Shown here in pieces: positions 1 to 6,163 of a stretch of 10,101 nucleotides of DNA (position 1 is the stretch's first letter; the number at the start of each line of letters is the position of its first letter). The notes beneath the pieces are model-generated. The model saw nothing but the letters and a program-made list of their open reading frames with translations, made no database searches and had not been told where the DNA came from. A program made the translations under genes and the position numbers. The DNA comes from an uncultured Eubacteriales bacterium (lineage in GTDB: Bacteria; Bacillota; Clostridia; Peptostreptococcales; Anaerovoracaceae), in the NCBI GenBank assembly GCA_902797405.1, contig CADBSP010000146.1:1-10101 (forward strand). Direction: 5' to 3'.

Positions 1-938
1 GAAGCTTCTCTGGCTGCTACCGGCATGGAAGATGTATTACAGATGATGATTGTTCTTTCCATGAGTGAACGGCCTGTCTTCGGGTCGATCAGTTCAGGGA
101 ACTCTGTAAGTACTTCTACAACTTCGCCGGCACGCTCTCCGCAAGCAGCTACGATTACGATATCTACGTCGGAGTTCTTAGCCTGCATGTGCTGGAGAAC
201 TGTCTTTCCTGCGCCGAATGGTCCCGGTGTGCAGAATGTTCCGCCCTTTGCCACCGGAAGGAAAGCATCGATACAGCGAAGCTTTGTTACCAGCGGTTCG
301 GAAGGACGAAGCTTTTCTTCATAGCATGTTACAGCCTGCTTAACCGGCTGAGTGAATACCATGGAGAGGTCCCTTGTTTCTCCCTTAGCATCTTCTATTG
401 TGCATACTGTGGAATGGACATTGTATGAGCCCGCTTCCTTTATGGACTTAACTGTCCAGTCGTCACCCTTCAATGTGAAAGGTACCATAATGTGGTTGGT
501 GAAAAGACCTTCAGGAACTGTACCGATGGTGCTTCCTGCTTTTACGCGATCTCCAACCTTTGCTACCGGTGTGAAATCCCAGTCTCTGTCCGGAATAGCA
601 TCCAGATATACACCTCTATCGAGGAAGAATCCACACTCCTCTGCCAACTGAGGGAGTGGGTTCTGAAGTCCGTCGAATACCTGTGTAAGTAGTCCTGGGC
701 CCAGATCTACGCTCATGAGTTCGCCGGTGAATTCTACCGGGTCGCCCACCTTGATGCCGTCGGTCATCTCGTAAATCTGCATACTTACTTCCCCGTTTCT
801 GATACGAATTACCTCACCTTTTAGGCGCTTATCGTCAACGAGGATGTAACCTACTTCATTCTTACGAACGGAGCCATCGAAGTCCACATTTATTAGGTTT
901 CCGTTGACCCCGGTTACATAACCTGTTTCTACTTTCAT
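1..938 (-). CDS. atpA: V/A-type ATP synthase catalytic subunit A, N-terminal 312 residues (runs off the left edge)
   Basis: This is the nucleotide-binding catalytic A subunit of the membrane-associated V/A-type rotary ATPase, which couples ATP hydrolysis or synthesis to H+ or Na+ movement. Seen: an N-terminal beta-barrel (MKVETGYVTGVNGNLI), a long insert typical of A subunits at roughly residues 110-200, the P-loop GPFGAGKT at 239-246, then CGERAGE and, near the cut, MERTIIICNTSSMPVAARE. Full-length members are near 590 residues, so about half is present; the reading frame is intact throughout. The CGERAGE form, where many archaeal and clostridial A subunits have CGERGNE, is from memory the form of spirochaete/chlamydial-type enzymes and agrees with the DUF2764 neighbour. 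The ATG at 938 has an AGGAG ribosome site just upstream and lies 12 bp after the DUF2764 stop, so the two are co-transcribed. Subunits B, D, I and K would be expected beyond the left edge (inference). Confidence 0.96.
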   Translation of the reverse strand, partial: MKVETGYVTGVNGNLINVDFDGSVRKNEVGYILVDDKRLKGEVIRIRNGEVSMQIYEMTDGIKVGDPVEFTGELMSVDLGPGLLTQVFDGLQNPLPQLAEECGFFLDRGVYLDAIPDRDWDFTPVAKVGDRVKAGSTIGTVPEGLFTNHIMVPFTLKGDDWTVKSIKEAGSYNVHSTVCTIEDAKGETRDLSMVFTQPVKQAVTCYEEKLRPSEPLVTKLRCIDAFLPVAKGGTFCTPGPFGAGKTVLQHMQAKNSDVDIVIVAACGERAGEVVEVLTEFPELIDPKTGRSLMERTIIICNTSSMPVAAREA

Positions 939-950
939 ATAACACTCCTG

Positions 951-1472
951 TTACAAACTATACACTTGCTGCTGTATCCCGTCGAATAGAGTCTGGAATT
1001 CAGCTTTGCCCTTATCCTGCTCGAAGCTAGTTAGACGCTCAAGCAGTTTTAATTTGATTGCATATCCGTACAACACGTGGTCGTCGAACATATGAAGCCC
1101 TACCAATGAGTCGAGATTATCGAATTCATACTCTAAAAGAATTCTCTCTGCTTCCAAAGGATTCTTCGCAGATATTGCTGAGGACGCCACCTGAGAGATG
1201 AGACCATCCTTATCGTAGGCAGATGAATAGCTCTTTCCGAGATTCATACTTCTTTGATAGTTGAGTTCCTTGGTCAGCATCCCATAGAAGCGGGCCCATT
1301 CATCTACTAAGGGTCCTTCTGTGGAATTTAGTGTGAGGTTCTTAAGACGTTCATAATCCGCGTCACTCACGTTTGACTGACAGAGGTTGAGGAATTCGTC
1401 ATATGTTAACGGCATATCCCCGTCCGCTCTCAGTTCAGGCAGGCTTGATATCAGATAATAATATGAAGCCAT
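951..1472 (-). CDS. DUF2764 family protein of the V-type ATPase operon
   Basis: A 173-residue protein that matches the DUF2764 family in its start (MASYYYLISSLPEL), its size and its place between atpE and atpA. The family is known mainly from V-type ATPase operons of spirochaetes, Bacteroidota and Chlamydiae; its biochemical role is not established, and a stator or assembly role, perhaps replacing the missing subunit C, is only a suggestion from its position. No signal peptide or membrane segment is visible; the protein is acidic and leucine-rich and looks helical, as would suit a soluble peripheral subunit. The ATG at 1472 has a strong AAGGAGG site six bases upstream, 16 bp after the atpE stop. 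Translation is therefore likely linked to its neighbours on one mRNA. Family assignment is by recognition of the N-terminus and context, not by a search. Confidence 0.8.
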   Translation of the reverse strand: MASYYYLISSLPELRADGDMPLTYDEFLNLCQSNVSDADYERLKNLTLNSTEGPLVDEWARFYGMLTKELNYQRSMNLGKSYSSAYDKDGLISQVASSAISAKNPLEAERILLEYEFDNLDSLVGLHMFDDHVLYGYAIKLKLLERLTSFEQDKGKAEFQTLFDGIQQQVYSL

Positions 1473-1488
1473 ACTGCGCCTCCTTACT

Positions 1489-2052
1489 TTACTGGAAGTC
1501 CAGTTCTCTGAAGTATGGCATCAGCATCTCCATGATTCCATCATCTGAGCAATCAAAATAGCCGGAACCGTCCTTTGCTGCAAGGCGGAATCCCTGCTGT
1601 ACACCCTTAGTGGGCTTGATTTCCAGTCCGTTCTTGATTTCTTCGGCTAACTCACTTTTAAGTGCGTCGCTTACTTCGGATACTTCTGCTGCATAATTTG
1701 CAATGTCTTCACCGGCAACAGCTGCACGAATCAGTTTGCCAAGTCCTTCACCGGATAGTTCTTTGCGAATGTCCGATGCGAGAATCTTCTGGAATTCTCC
1801 CTGGATTTCAGTCTTGAAAGCCAGCACTGCATCTCTCTTGGCCTGTTCGGCCCCCACCTCGGCACTTTCCTTAAGGATGGCTATTTCTTTTTCTGCTGCA
1901 TCCTTATACTGTTGTGCCTCGGCCTTCGCTCCACTGATAATGGACTCGGCTTTTTTCTTTGCTTCTGCAAGGATAGATTCCGCTTCGGCATTTGCCGCCT
2001 CTAACCCTTCTTTACGGATAGAGGAAACCAGGTCTTGAATCTGTAATTCCAT
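1489..2052 (-). CDS. atpE: V/A-type ATP synthase subunit E (peripheral stalk)
   Basis: Subunit E forms the peripheral stalk that holds the catalytic A/B head against the rotating shaft. Seen: 187 residues, a long alanine/glutamate/lysine-rich coiled coil over about residues 1-90 (AEAESILAEAKKKAESI and following) and a compact C-terminal half ending MLMPYFRELDFQ, the usual E-subunit build and length. An upstream in-frame GTG at 2058 overlaps the last G of the AAGGAGG ribosome site (2058-2064) and so cannot be used sensibly; the ATG at 2052, five bases from that site, is the start. It is the first gene of the ATPase operon, preceded by a 268-bp AT-rich gap after whiA, and is followed by the DUF2764 gene and atpA. 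The symbol follows bacterial V-type usage and should not be confused with the F-type c subunit, also called atpE. Confidence 0.9.
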   Translation of the reverse strand: MELQIQDLVSSIRKEGLEAANAEAESILAEAKKKAESIISGAKAEAQQYKDAAEKEIAILKESAEVGAEQAKRDAVLAFKTEIQGEFQKILASDIRKELSGEGLGKLIRAAVAGEDIANYAAEVSEVSDALKSELAEEIKNGLEIKPTKGVQQGFRLAAKDGSGYFDCSDDGIMEMLMPYFRELDFQ

Positions 2053-2078
2053 GGGCACCTCCTTATTATGGAATCAAT

Positions 2079-2098
2079 AACTTTAACATAAAGTTAAA
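2079..2098 (-). promoter_or_regulatory. Overlapping inverted repeats just upstream of the atpE ribosome site
   Basis: Two alternative dyads share this stretch: AACTTTA-ACA-TAAAGTT (2079-2095, perfect 7-bp arms) and TTTAAC-N5-GTTAAA (2082-2098). They sit 15-40 bases upstream of the atpE AAGGAGG. They could be a protein-binding operator or a weak mRNA hairpin; the arms are AT-only apart from one or two pairs, so RNA stability would be low. Function is not shown. Confidence 0.35.
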
Positions 2099-2114
2099 AT
2101 AAAACCTATTAACA

Positions 2115-2133
2115 CAAATAGCTTGGCTATTTG
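2115..2133 (-). promoter_or_regulatory. Hairpin in the putative atpE leader
   Basis: A perfect 8-bp inverted repeat, CAAATAGC-TTG-GCTATTTG on the plus strand, with three further pairs (CAC/GTG) possible outside a one-base bulge. On the minus-strand transcript it lies about 63 bases upstream of the atpE start. The bases downstream (GGTTTTATTTT, broken by A) are a poor U-tract, so this is at best a weak attenuator or a leader structure. Confidence 0.4.
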
Positions 2134-2256
2134 GTGCTATCAAAATGATTTGTGTCTATACAGAGATTGTGAATTTTTAATCAATTTTTTAAATAACTAT
2201 ATATGAATGTAAATGTCAATAATTCTTATATTTATAATTTTTATTTGTTTAATCCG

Positions 2257-2285
2257 ATTATAACAATTATGTTTATTTTTGTTCT
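2257..2285 (-). promoter_or_regulatory. Candidate promoter of the V-type ATPase operon
   Basis: On the minus strand the best candidate is a full extended -10, TGTTATAAT (2265-2257), with a poor -35 (AGAACA, 2285-2280) at 17-bp spacing. It would start transcription near 2250 and give a leader of about 200 nt. Weaker alternatives in the same gap are TTGATT-N18-TATAGA (2184-2179 and 2160-2155), TTGACA (2219-2214) with a poor -10 (TATTTA), and TTGCAC-N17-TATAAT (2340-2335 and 2317-2312), the last overlapping the whiA 3' end. The gap between whiA and atpE otherwise holds no gene. Confidence 0.4.
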
Positions 2286-2297
2286 TGTGAACAAAAA
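2276..2297. promoter_or_regulatory. Perfect 9-bp dyad overlapping the atpE -35 region
   Basis: TTTTTGTTC-TTGT-GAACAAAAA on the plus strand is a perfect inverted repeat. It is not followed by a T-run on the minus strand, so it does not read as a terminator for whiA, and it overlaps the candidate -35 hexamer of the ATPase operon at 2280-2285. An operator is the more natural reading; this is inference from position only. Confidence 0.35.
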
Positions 2298-2326
2298 CAC
2301 TTCATCAATTTATTATAATACAGTGT

Positions 2327-3271
2327 CTAATTTCGTGCAAGTTCAAATATTCTTTTTATTCTGTTATTTACTCCGGATTTCTTTAACGGGGGATCAAGCA
2401 TCTCTCCCAACTGGGTTAAACTTGCCTCCGGATAGGCTAATCTAAGCTCGGCAATCTCCCTGAGTTTGGGCGACATCGACTCATATTCTCCCCTTTTTTT
2501 CAACAAATTTATAACTTCTATTTGCTCTTCAGAGGCATCCAGAGTTCTCTCCACATTGGCCGTATCGCAGTTCGTCTTTCTTACCGCTTCGACCTTTGCT
2601 TCCTTGGTTATAACTATGTCAACAAAGTCCAAAACACTCGTATGTGCACCTATGAGAGCCAAGGCGTCGCGAACATATGCGGATTTCTTTATATATACAA
2701 TGTACTTGTTTCTTCTTTTGGATATATTACAAGATAAATCAACAAAACTATTAACCAGCCTCTGCAGGTCCTTTGCCAATTTTTCGGTCTCGCAAGCTAT
2801 TTCAAAATGGAAACTTTTCTTTGGATCTGTAACCGTTCCGGCCCCCAAAAACATCCCTCTTAAATAAGACCTCTTGCAACACTTGGTTTTTATTAGACCC
2901 TCATAGATTCCGTCTGTCAGGTAGTTTTGTCCCTTCTTTACCATCAAAAGTCCGGTTTCCCTCAGGATTTCCTCTCCTGATCCTTCGTGGTCAACAGTCA
3001 GTCTATATCTTCTGTCCCTTCCAAAGAGCTCTGTCTCCTGAACCCGAATCTCCATATTGATGCTGTCACCAAAATAAGCCTTAATGAGTCTCTTATAATG
3101 CCTGGCAATGGCCGGGCTCGCGGTTGTCGCTATTATTCCGAATCTCCCTCCACCAAAGAACGTGGCCGTACCGGCAACACGGAAGAATCCGGATATCTCC
3201 GCAAGTTGGCAACAAGCTTTTTCAGGCTCTGTTCTAGCCAATTCATTTTTTACGTCTGATGCAAAACTCAT
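2327..3271 (-). CDS. whiA: DNA-binding protein WhiA
   Basis: WhiA is a conserved Gram-positive DNA-binding protein: a sporulation regulator in Streptomyces, and in Bacillus a chromosome-associated protein that affects division and segregation. Seen: 314 residues from ATG 3271, matching the family length. The canonical start MSFASDVKNELAR and N-terminal region SGFFRVAG are followed by the LAGLIDADG-like fold with RGMFLGAGTVTDP at 138-150. As in other WhiA proteins it lacks the acidic nuclease residues of homing enzymes. The C-terminal helix-turn-helix includes LTQLGEMLDPPLKKSGVNNR near 285-304. A TTG at 3286 would add five residues but overlaps the T-run of the upstream terminator and has no ribosome site, whereas GGAAAG precedes the ATG. 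The gene lies just after the terminator of the Kce-type gene, so it needs readthrough or its own promoter, which I could not find. Confidence 0.95.
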   Translation of the reverse strand: MSFASDVKNELARTEPEKACCQLAEISGFFRVAGTATFFGGGRFGIIATTASPAIARHYKRLIKAYFGDSINMEIRVQETELFGRDRRYRLTVDHEGSGEEILRETGLLMVKKGQNYLTDGIYEGLIKTKCCKRSYLRGMFLGAGTVTDPKKSFHFEIACETEKLAKDLQRLVNSFVDLSCNISKRRNKYIVYIKKSAYVRDALALIGAHTSVLDFVDIVITKEAKVEAVRKTNCDTANVERTLDASEEQIEVINLLKKRGEYESMSPKLREIAELRLAYPEASLTQLGEMLDPPLKKSGVNNRIKRIFELARN

Positions 3272-3284
3272 ATTCTTTCCATAC

Positions 3285-3319
3285 AAAAAGGAGATAACTC
3301 AGCGTTGAATTATCTCCTT
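3285..3319 (-). terminator. Intrinsic terminator of the Kce-type gene
   Basis: On the minus strand a 10-bp stem AAGGAGATAA / TTATCTCCTT, extended after one mismatch by three more pairs around a four-base loop, runs directly into T residues (five in a row counting the end of the stem). It begins 23 bases after the Kce-type stop codon and ends 13 bases before the whiA start, so it separates the two genes. The ascending arm contains AAGGAG and the descending arm CTCCTT, so a readthrough transcript would carry this structure in the whiA leader. Confidence 0.75.
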
Positions 3320-3342
3320 AGGTGATATTCTTTAGCCGAAGT

Positions 3343-4173
3343 TTATTTACGCGGCGGAAGCGAGAGAATTTCTCTGGCTTCGTCAGGTGTTGCTATTTCT
3401 CTACCGAGAAGCTTAGCAATCTCAACAACCTTGGCAACCATTTCTCCGTTGCTCTTGGCCAGTACTCCCTTTTCCATATATAGATTGTCTTCAAATCCCA
3501 CTCTTACGTGTCCACCCATTGAGATGGTTGCAGCAGCGATGTGCCATGCATTCTTTCCTAATCCGGTTGCTGTCCAGGTGGATCCCGGTGGAATTGACTC
3601 AGCCATATATACCAGGTCTCTAATAGTTGCGCTCATCTGAACTCCCAGTACGAAATCCCAATGAAGAGGATGTACTAAGAGGCCCTTTCTGTCTGCAACC
3701 TTTAGAGCCAGATCTATCATGCCTTTATCAAAAACTTCCAGTTCGGGCTTAATGCCTCTTTCCTTCAGTATTTTAGCAAAATTCTCAATTGTTGTATCTG
3801 TATTTACGAATACTTCGTCGCCGCCGAAATTGCATGTTCCGCAGTCGAGTGTTGCCATTTCAGGAGTCGGAACCACTTCTGTTGACTGAAGTCTTTCCAG
3901 GTCTGTCATTCCTACTGCACCACCTGTTGATGGCTGGATAATAACATCCGGGCATTCCTTTCTGATTGCATCTATGCATTCCTGGAAACGGCCCTTATCC
4001 TGGGTTGGAGTTCCGTCATCCCATCTTACATGAAGATGAATGAGCGCAGCACCGGCATCATATGCGGATTTTGCTTCTCTAACTATTTCCTCTACTGTGT
4101 ATGGCACAGCAGGGTTTTGTTCTTTGGTGACTTCTGCACCACAAATACAAGCACTAATAATAAGTTTTTCCAT
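3343..4173 (-). CDS. kce: BKACE-family beta-keto acid cleavage enzyme, probably 3-keto-5-aminohexanoate cleavage enzyme
   Basis: Kce catalyses 3-keto-5-aminohexanoate + acetyl-CoA to L-3-aminobutyryl-CoA + acetoacetate, a step of anaerobic lysine fermentation; the wider BKACE family acts on many beta-keto acids. Seen: 276 residues, the usual length, one TIM-barrel-like domain, the metal motif HLHVR (His46, His48), QPSTGGAVG at 80-88, PEMATLDCGTCNFG near 104-117, PLHWDFVLGVQ near 169-179, and GGHVRVGFEDN at 220-230 with Arg224, Glu228 and Asp229 at the places of the reported third zinc ligand and catalytic residues. The ATG at 4173 has AGGAGGA eight bases upstream. It stands alone between rapZ and whiA, without kamA, kamD/E, kdd or kal, with its own promoter-like region and terminator, so it appears to be expressed as a single-gene unit. 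The family is clear; the exact substrate is not. Confidence 0.85.
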   Translation of the reverse strand: MEKLIISACICGAEVTKEQNPAVPYTVEEIVREAKSAYDAGAALIHLHVRWDDGTPTQDKGRFQECIDAIRKECPDVIIQPSTGGAVGMTDLERLQSTEVVPTPEMATLDCGTCNFGGDEVFVNTDTTIENFAKILKERGIKPELEVFDKGMIDLALKVADRKGLLVHPLHWDFVLGVQMSATIRDLVYMAESIPPGSTWTATGLGKNAWHIAAATISMGGHVRVGFEDNLYMEKGVLAKSNGEMVAKVVEIAKLLGREIATPDEAREILSLPPRK

Positions 4174-4220
4174 AAGATTCTCCTCCTAAAACTATTGCCA
4201 CAATTTAATGCAGTCCACTT

Positions 4221-4249
4221 AATAAATGGGTAGTCCTGACCCATTTCAA
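4221..4249 (-). promoter_or_regulatory. Candidate kce promoter with an internal operator-like dyad
   Basis: On the minus strand TTGAAA (4249-4244), a 17-bp spacer and TTTATT (4226-4221) form a plausible promoter, giving a start near 4214 and a leader of about 40 nt before kce. The dyad AAATGGGT-N7-ACCCATTT (4224-4231 and 4239-4246) fills the spacer and touches both hexamers, the classic layout of a repressor or activator site. As RNA from rapZ readthrough it would be an 8-bp hairpin 25 bases after the rapZ stop, with a poor T-tract, so a weak rapZ terminator is the alternative reading. Confidence 0.45.
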
Positions 4250-4271
4250 TTAGTCCATGAAGATTGTATCA

Positions 4272-5138
4272 CTAAAGGTCCCTATGTTCAAGGGTAGTCC
4301 TAAATCCCCTTTCCTTTAGCTCTTTTGCCATTCGATCCGCCATCGCCACGGAACGATGCTGACCTCCTGTGCATCCAAAACCGATATTCAGGTGTTGCTT
4401 TCCTTCCTTGATATAGCTTGGAATAAGATCTTCCAGGAGGTTCAAAAGGTCTCCTACGAATTTTTCCGCCACTTCCTGCTTAAAAACATATCCTGAAACC
4501 TTCTTATTGTTCCCTGTAAGTTTCTTTAGAGAAGGAACATAGTAGGGATTAGGAATAAACCTCATATCAAAGACCAGGTCCGCCTCTGTTGGAATTCCCC
4601 TCTTATATCCAAATGAAATGATATTTACAGCAAATGAGCTCTTACCACCCTCACTAAAGAGTCTTCCGATTTCCAATTGAAGGTCGCTGACCTTCATATC
4701 GGTTGTATCTATTATATAGTCTGATAGATTCCTGATTTCTCTCAGTCTCTCTCTTTCCAGATTAATTACATCCTTTGTTGTTGGGCCTTCTGCCAGCGGA
4801 TGGTTTCTCCTGGTTTCATTATATCTTTTTACCAGGGTTCTGTCAGATGCTTCGATAAAGAGTATCTGACATTCAATATCCTCTCTGGATTTCAGCTCCT
4901 GGATTGATTCCTTTACATCATCAAAGAACTCTCCTCCTCTGATATCCACAACAAAGGCAGCCTTCTGCATCTTTCTCTTTGATGTCATCGCAAGCCCAAT
5001 GAAGTCCACAATCAAAGAAGGAGGCATATTGTCCACGCAATAATATCCCTGGTCCTCAAACCAGTCTATGGCGTTGGTTTTTCCTGCACCGGACAAACCG
5101 GTAACTATTACAACTTTCATTTTGTCGAGATTGTCCAT
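4272..5138 (-). CDS. rapZ: RapZ/YvcJ-family nucleotide-binding regulator
   Basis: RapZ-family proteins bind and hydrolyse nucleotides. The E. coli member is an RNA-binding adaptor that controls glucosamine-6-phosphate synthase through small RNAs; Bacillus YvcJ affects competence. Seen: 288 residues, the usual size; Walker A GLSGAGKT at 14-21; the family signature VDNMPP at 35-40; DIRGGEFF at 65-72; a HPLAEG loop; and the conserved C-terminal GCTGGQHRSV at 255-264, ending HRDL. The ATG at 5138 is chosen over Met7 because GGAGG lies four bases upstream. The gap back to the murB stop is 83 bp with no clear promoter or terminator, so co-transcription with murB is likely. In most Bacillota the next gene would be yvcK, then whiA; here the next gene is the Kce-type gene. 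Whether the E. coli small-RNA role applies in this organism is unknown. Confidence 0.95.
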   Translation of the reverse strand: MDNLDKMKVVIVTGLSGAGKTNAIDWFEDQGYYCVDNMPPSLIVDFIGLAMTSKRKMQKAAFVVDIRGGEFFDDVKESIQELKSREDIECQILFIEASDRTLVKRYNETRRNHPLAEGPTTKDVINLERERLREIRNLSDYIIDTTDMKVSDLQLEIGRLFSEGGKSSFAVNIISFGYKRGIPTEADLVFDMRFIPNPYYVPSLKKLTGNNKKVSGYVFKQEVAEKFVGDLLNLLEDLIPSYIKEGKQHLNIGFGCTGGQHRSVAMADRMAKELKERGFRTTLEHRDL

Positions 5139-5221
5139 GTATCCTCCAGATGCGATTTTACTAAACTTAATACTATTTTTATTGCATCATGCTCTTTGTT
5201 GAACCGGATAGTTATTGATAG

Positions 5222-6163
5222 TTATTTGATGATTCGAACTTCAGGTTCCAAGTCCACGCCATAATCGTCTTTTACCTTAGTTTGAACCTGCTTCATAAGC
5301 TCCAGGATATCATCGTAGGTTGCTCCACCCACATTAATAATGAAGCCTGCGTGTTTTTCGCTCACCTGTGCACCACCAACAGTGAGACCCTTAAGTCCCG
5401 AATCCTCAATTAGCTTTCCGGCAAAACTCCCTTCCGGTCGTTTAAAGAAACTTCCTGCACTTGGATATTCCAGCGGTTGCTTGGATGAACGTCTCTCGGA
5501 ATAGTCCTTCATCCTACTGTTTATTTCGTCCTGAACTCCCACGGGCAACAGGAACTCCGCTTCTAAAACTATGTCTCCGGTTTCCATCAGTATGCTATGT
5601 CTATAGGAAAGGTTTAATTCCTCTTCCTTCATTGTTTTGATTTCGTATTCACCGGAAGACGCTTTAGCTAGGACCTTTACTTCCTTTAAAGTATCCTTTA
5701 TCACTCCATCGTAAGCTCCCGCATTCATAAACACCGCGCCGCCGATGCTTCCGGGAATACCCGCTGCGAATTCCAGACCAGTAAGTCCTTTAGCCGCTAC
5801 GGCCTTGGATAGACGAGAGAGAAGGGTTGCAGCGCCAGCGCGAGCTCTATAATACTTGGCATCGCAGTCCTTTTCTTCAACGTTGCGAGCTTCCTCTTCG
5901 CAACCCGGGTTTTCATCACATTCTTCTATCTCTATATAGTCGAATCCTTCGCCAAGTTTTATCACTGTACCATCGTAGACCTCTGCAGCAAAGAGAGTGT
6001 TGGTACCATTGCCAAGAATAAGATAGTTTTCTCCTTTAGTATGCAAGTCCTCCAACGCCTCTTTCAGTTCCTCCGGAGTATCAACAACAAGAAGCCGACG
6101 GGCTTTGCCGCCGGCCTTGAAACTGGTGTATTGTGCCATGTCTGCATTATTTGTAATTATCAT
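5222..6163 (-). CDS. murB: UDP-N-acetylenolpyruvoylglucosamine reductase MurB
   Basis: MurB is the cytoplasmic FAD enzyme that uses NADPH to reduce UDP-GlcNAc-enolpyruvate to UDP-MurNAc, the second committed step of peptidoglycan synthesis. Seen: 313 residues; YTSFKAGG at 12-19; FAD-binding LGNGTN at 50-55 and FAAGIPGSIGGAVFMNAGA at 132-150; SYRHS with the likely catalytic Arg188; PSAGSFFKRP with the proton-donor Ser238, on the short type II pattern; and LEPEVRI with Glu308 near the C-terminus. Oddity: between GFDYIEIEE and AKYYRARAGA (about 80-101) there is an acidic insert of about 20 residues with three cysteines (82, 88, 100), where most MurB proteins have a short turn. The ATG overlaps the stop of the preceding membrane-protein gene by 4 bp (ATGA), indicating translational coupling. 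Confidence 0.96.
   Translation of the reverse strand: MIITNNADMAQYTSFKAGGKARRLLVVDTPEELKEALEDLHTKGENYLILGNGTNTLFAAEVYDGTVIKLGEGFDYIEIEECDENPGCEEEARNVEEKDCDAKYYRARAGAATLLSRLSKAVAAKGLTGLEFAAGIPGSIGGAVFMNAGAYDGVIKDTLKEVKVLAKASSGEYEIKTMKEEELNLSYRHSILMETGDIVLEAEFLLPVGVQDEINSRMKDYSERRSSKQPLEYPSAGSFFKRPEGSFAGKLIEDSGLKGLTVGGAQVSEKHAGFIINVGGATYDDILELMKQVQTKVKDDYGVDLEPEVRIIK

Noticed and set aside
1703..2038. Plus-strand 111-codon frame opposite atpE
   Set aside because: It is the Ser/Ala-rich mirror of the atpE coiled coil, with no ribosome site or family resemblance.
2053..2058. GTG start for atpE two codons upstream of the ATG
   Set aside because: The GTG overlaps the AAGGAGG ribosome site itself; the ATG at 2052 has correct spacing.
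2190..2219. Consensus TTGACA (2219-2214, minus strand) as the main atpE promoter
   Set aside because: No acceptable -10 lies at 16-18 bp; the best is TATTTA. Kept only as an alternative.
2276..2297. Perfect dyad as a whiA terminator
   Set aside because: The T-run lies on the 5' arm in the minus-strand direction, not after the stem.
2203..2445. Plus-strand reading frame of 80 codons running from the atpE upstream gap into whiA
   Set aside because: It begins in AT-rich regulatory DNA, has no ribosome site, encodes low-complexity hydrophobic sequence and ends antisense to the conserved whiA C-terminus.
3272..3286. TTG start for whiA five codons upstream
   Set aside because: It overlaps the T-run of the terminator, lacks a ribosome site, and the family normally begins MSF at the ATG 3271.
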